DNA of 64,000 bases from Spisula solida (taxonomy: Eukaryota; Mollusca; Bivalvia; Venerida; Mactridae). Of the stretch, positions 61,785-64,000 are shown piece by piece. The DNA lies in contig OX365953.1 in assembly GCA_947247005.1 (NCBI GenBank), positions 315,001 through 379,000 on the forward strand, written 5' to 3'. Every line of letters begins with the position of its first letter. Within the stretch, counting starts at the first letter, position 1. Made by a program: the position numbers and the translations under genes. Under the pieces are notes generated by a model that was given only the letters and a program-made list of their open reading frames with translations, did not search any database and had not been told where the DNA came from.

Positions 61785-62126
61785 AATATTTTTACTTTAC
61801 CGTTGTTTATACTGTATTCTTAGTGGCGGCTCAGTTTAGTTTATCGACACCGACGCGGAAGCGTAATCTAAAGGTAATATTTTTCAATAATGCCTCTTTA
61901 TGTTGATAATACACATTAAATAAGTAAAATATAGAAAGAGTAATACCTATGCTTGTAGTAACTGTGTTGAAATCGGTATGCTCAAGTATCTGGTCACACA
62001 AAACCGTTGAATTTTGACACGTCTTTACTGTTTGGTAAAAATGTTGGAATGGCGAAGGTGACAGTGCGCGGATTTTCCTCTTTCCGGTGAAAACACGTGA
62101 TATAAATGACTTGTAGGAGTATATAC
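61785..62126. other. Right subterminal region of the 23.8-kb element
   Basis: Contains a minus-strand frame (61831-62142, 103 codons; TCQNSTVLCDQILEHTDFNT) with AGCATAG|GTATTA as a possible donor. It could be a first exon near the right end or chance. No family recognised. Confidence 0.3.
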
Positions 62127-62204
62127 GTGTTTTTACGGACAATATATATCCGTAAAAACACGGACATTGTGTGTATTTATTGACTATCTATAAAAATGGC
62201 ATTA

Positions 62205-62760
62205 TTCTAGACCTGTCAACTAGTTTGGGGCGAGTTTTGATTTGCCTCTTCAATCTATACCAAACGATCTGAATAATATTAAGGTCCGGGCTCTTGGCTA
62301 GCTACGCTATGGAATGAAAACGATTTCTGGCCTTATATTTACTCAAAACACGGGCTCTATCTATAGGGGTATACACCTTCGCATAAAAAGCTTGCTGATG
62401 AAATCAATGTACAACTGGCCAGAGGTTATCTTCTAGTATTTTAATTTAACCTTTGGTATTTATGTTTCAATCTACCACAGTTAATATGCGGATTGAGTCC
62501 GTTTTCTGTTGTCTTTAACCATCCTCAAAGGTTGTGGACGTCACGCTCAGGGAATTTTTACTTGAACGCCCTTTCTCGGAAGATTCTCTGTTTTGTCACA
62601 TCGCCTAAAACTATTTAAAATACCTGACAGTGTAGTTGTAGGCATGCCTATCCTATGTGATATATTCGTCTGTGAGATTCCTAAGTAAAATAGCCAAACT
62701 ACAGCTTCGTTTATACCATGTGTGAGTAATTTATGCCTCTCTACCATGTTTGTTTACCTC
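62205..62760 (-). pseudogene. Tc1-like transposase remnant (right arm)
   Basis: The minus-strand counterpart of 34499-35140. Here the N-terminal HTH part is open for 66 codons (MVERHKLLTHGINEAVVWLF, YLGISQTNISHRIG...), without the left arm's early frameshift. Downstream stops remain. Its C-terminal end continues on the other side of the 23.8-kb insertion, at 38285-38446. Confidence 0.85.
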
Positions 62761-64000
62761 GAAATGAAAGTATATCCCAGATGCTTGTTTTGACATTTAT
62801 TGCGTCATATATGACGTCATGACGTAGAAAAATATTTTAATCGTCTAAGGGACACAATCCCTACACTTTTTAGATAATGGGACGTCATTTAGTTCTCCCC
62901 CTTAATATCAAACGTCATGATGACGTTCACTTGTGTTCGTGATTTCTGATAGTAATTGGCGTGCGCGAATCCTCTTCTACTTTTTTTTCTTCCAAGTATA
63001 GGAGGGATTCAGAAATAGAGAAAGTGCTAAAAATAGATTTACTGATAACAACTGACCACAGCAACGGTTATCATTTGTATAGAATTTGTACCGTAAGGTG
63101 TGTAATATAGTAGCAATTAAAACTCAAAGGAGTTAATTAACACTGTTGTGATATAATGTGTATGTGAGTTACTACTGTGGAAAAAATTGGTGGGAGGTAC
63201 GTACCATCATCAGTGGACTTCAATAGTACAATCACCAACAAAATTACAAATCTTAGAAGGAAACTCGCCAAGCATCCACCTGTGTAGGTGTTTGTAGTGA
63301 TTATAAAAAAGGATGCATGTACATTTCTGTCAGGTTTAAACATTCACACAGTCTTAAAATGTGCATATAAGTTTGAGTTCTTTCTCCAAAAAGTGCTTGA
63401 AAATGAAAAACAAAACTTTGGACAATATTACTTTTAGAAGTGGACATCCAACAGAAGAGATTGTGAGAGGATTTGTGATTGACTGTGTAAATATTATAAT
63501 GAATGTTTGCTTTTATGAAAGCACCATGCATGGTGGTATTGATTTACATTAAAGAATTTCAATTCAAATTTTAGAATCTGTTTATATAGATGTAGTTATT
63601 CTAGCCATATTTTGACAACAGTTTTCTAAAAGTTTTTTAGCAGTTCAATTGAACTTCTAATTGATCATGTGACATTTTTGGGCGTGTCTTTTTCCATATA
63701 AGGGGACGGTTAAGCAGTTTCTTAGCAGTTATTTGGAATCTAATTTGCATATTTCGTGAAAATAACTGCCTGTGAACTGCTTGAGTACTGCTTAGAAACT
63801 GTTCTCAATCTGTGATGCCTAAAAAACTGCCTAATTTTTACTATGCTACTGCTAGCTCTTGAAGGTTAGTGAACTTCTAAATAACTGTTAAAAACAAGAA
63901 CTGTGAAGGCTAAAAAACTGCCAAGAAACTGCCTTTCATTTTGACTTGGGACTAGAGCTTAAGAGTGAAAGAGAGAGAGTTTTGAACTAGTCAACTTCAG
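62211..64000. repeat. Right arm of the inverted repeat, outer part
   Basis: Reverse complement of 33252 to about 35020, reaching the window end without losing identity. Includes the 63-codon frame at 63361-63552, which differs by one residue from its partner at 33700-33891. Confidence 0.9.

Larger units (their letters stand above)
38447..62210. mobile_element. 23.8-kb insertion with 84-bp terminal inverted repeats (contains element 2)
   Basis: Left end CTAGAATAATGCCATTTTTA... (38447-38530) matches the reverse complement of 62127-62210 at about 81 of 84 bases. Both ends carry a subterminal palindrome built on TCCGTGTTTTTACGGA and TCCGTAAAAACAC. Both flanks are the right arm of the older inverted repeat, with about 54-56 bp of it present on both sides (38393-38446/8 and 62215-62270), so this is an insertion. 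Genes sit only in the first 5.1 kb; the rest consists of later nested repeats. The original element may have been much shorter. Superfamily unknown. Confidence 0.8.

Overview
This is a eukaryotic, AT-rich, repeat-dominated window. Its one recognisable host gene is intron-split, and the interspersed repeats (TATGCCCCC...GGGGGCATA elements, AGCTCACCTG elements, tRNA-like SINEs, CR1/L2/Jockey-type LINE remnants, mariner/Tc1/hAT-like MITEs, long satellites) look like those I associate with bivalve molluscs. The taxon is an inference; nothing in the window proves it.

Layout. 1-4.3 kb: the last three coding exons of METTL16 (U6/MAT2A-hairpin RNA m6A methyltransferase), plus strand, with introns full of repeats. 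4.3-15 kb: non-coding DNA with MITEs, two AGCTCACC-type elements flanking a 1.5-kb 28-bp satellite, and broken LINEs, one of them split by a mariner-like insertion. 15-17.4 kb: possible unidentified exons. 17.4-20.7 kb: a MITE, then a decayed copy ('element 1') of an unusual two-gene transposable element. 22.7-25.2 kb: a 36-bp satellite. 25.2-33 kb: interspersed repeats, a ~100-bp tandem array with a clean mariner-like insertion, and no recognisable gene.

33.25-64 kb is a nest of mobile DNA. A ~2.5-kb inverted repeat carrying Tc1-like transposase remnants flanks a ~2-kb spacer. Its right arm is interrupted by a 23.8-kb insertion (38447-62210) bounded by 84-bp terminal inverted repeats. Inside the left end of that insertion lie three spliced genes ('element 2'). 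One encodes a small protein that reads as an SRF-type MADS-box followed by a PHD-like zinc finger. The second is a 155-aa unknown. The third, on the opposite strand and convergent, is a 693-aa transposase-like protein. The MADS/PHD-like gene and the 693-aa gene are the lead observation: the zinc-finger exon and the large protein recur, in the same convergent order, in element 1. The rest of the insertion holds a near-identical tandem duplication of a 3.43-kb composite unit with a Mutator-like transposase remnant, and a foldback-like structure in which two ~187-bp satellite arrays of the same family lie in inverted orientation around a broken LINE.

Most other open frames are unsupported. The frames across the 36-bp satellite exist only because its period is a multiple of three.
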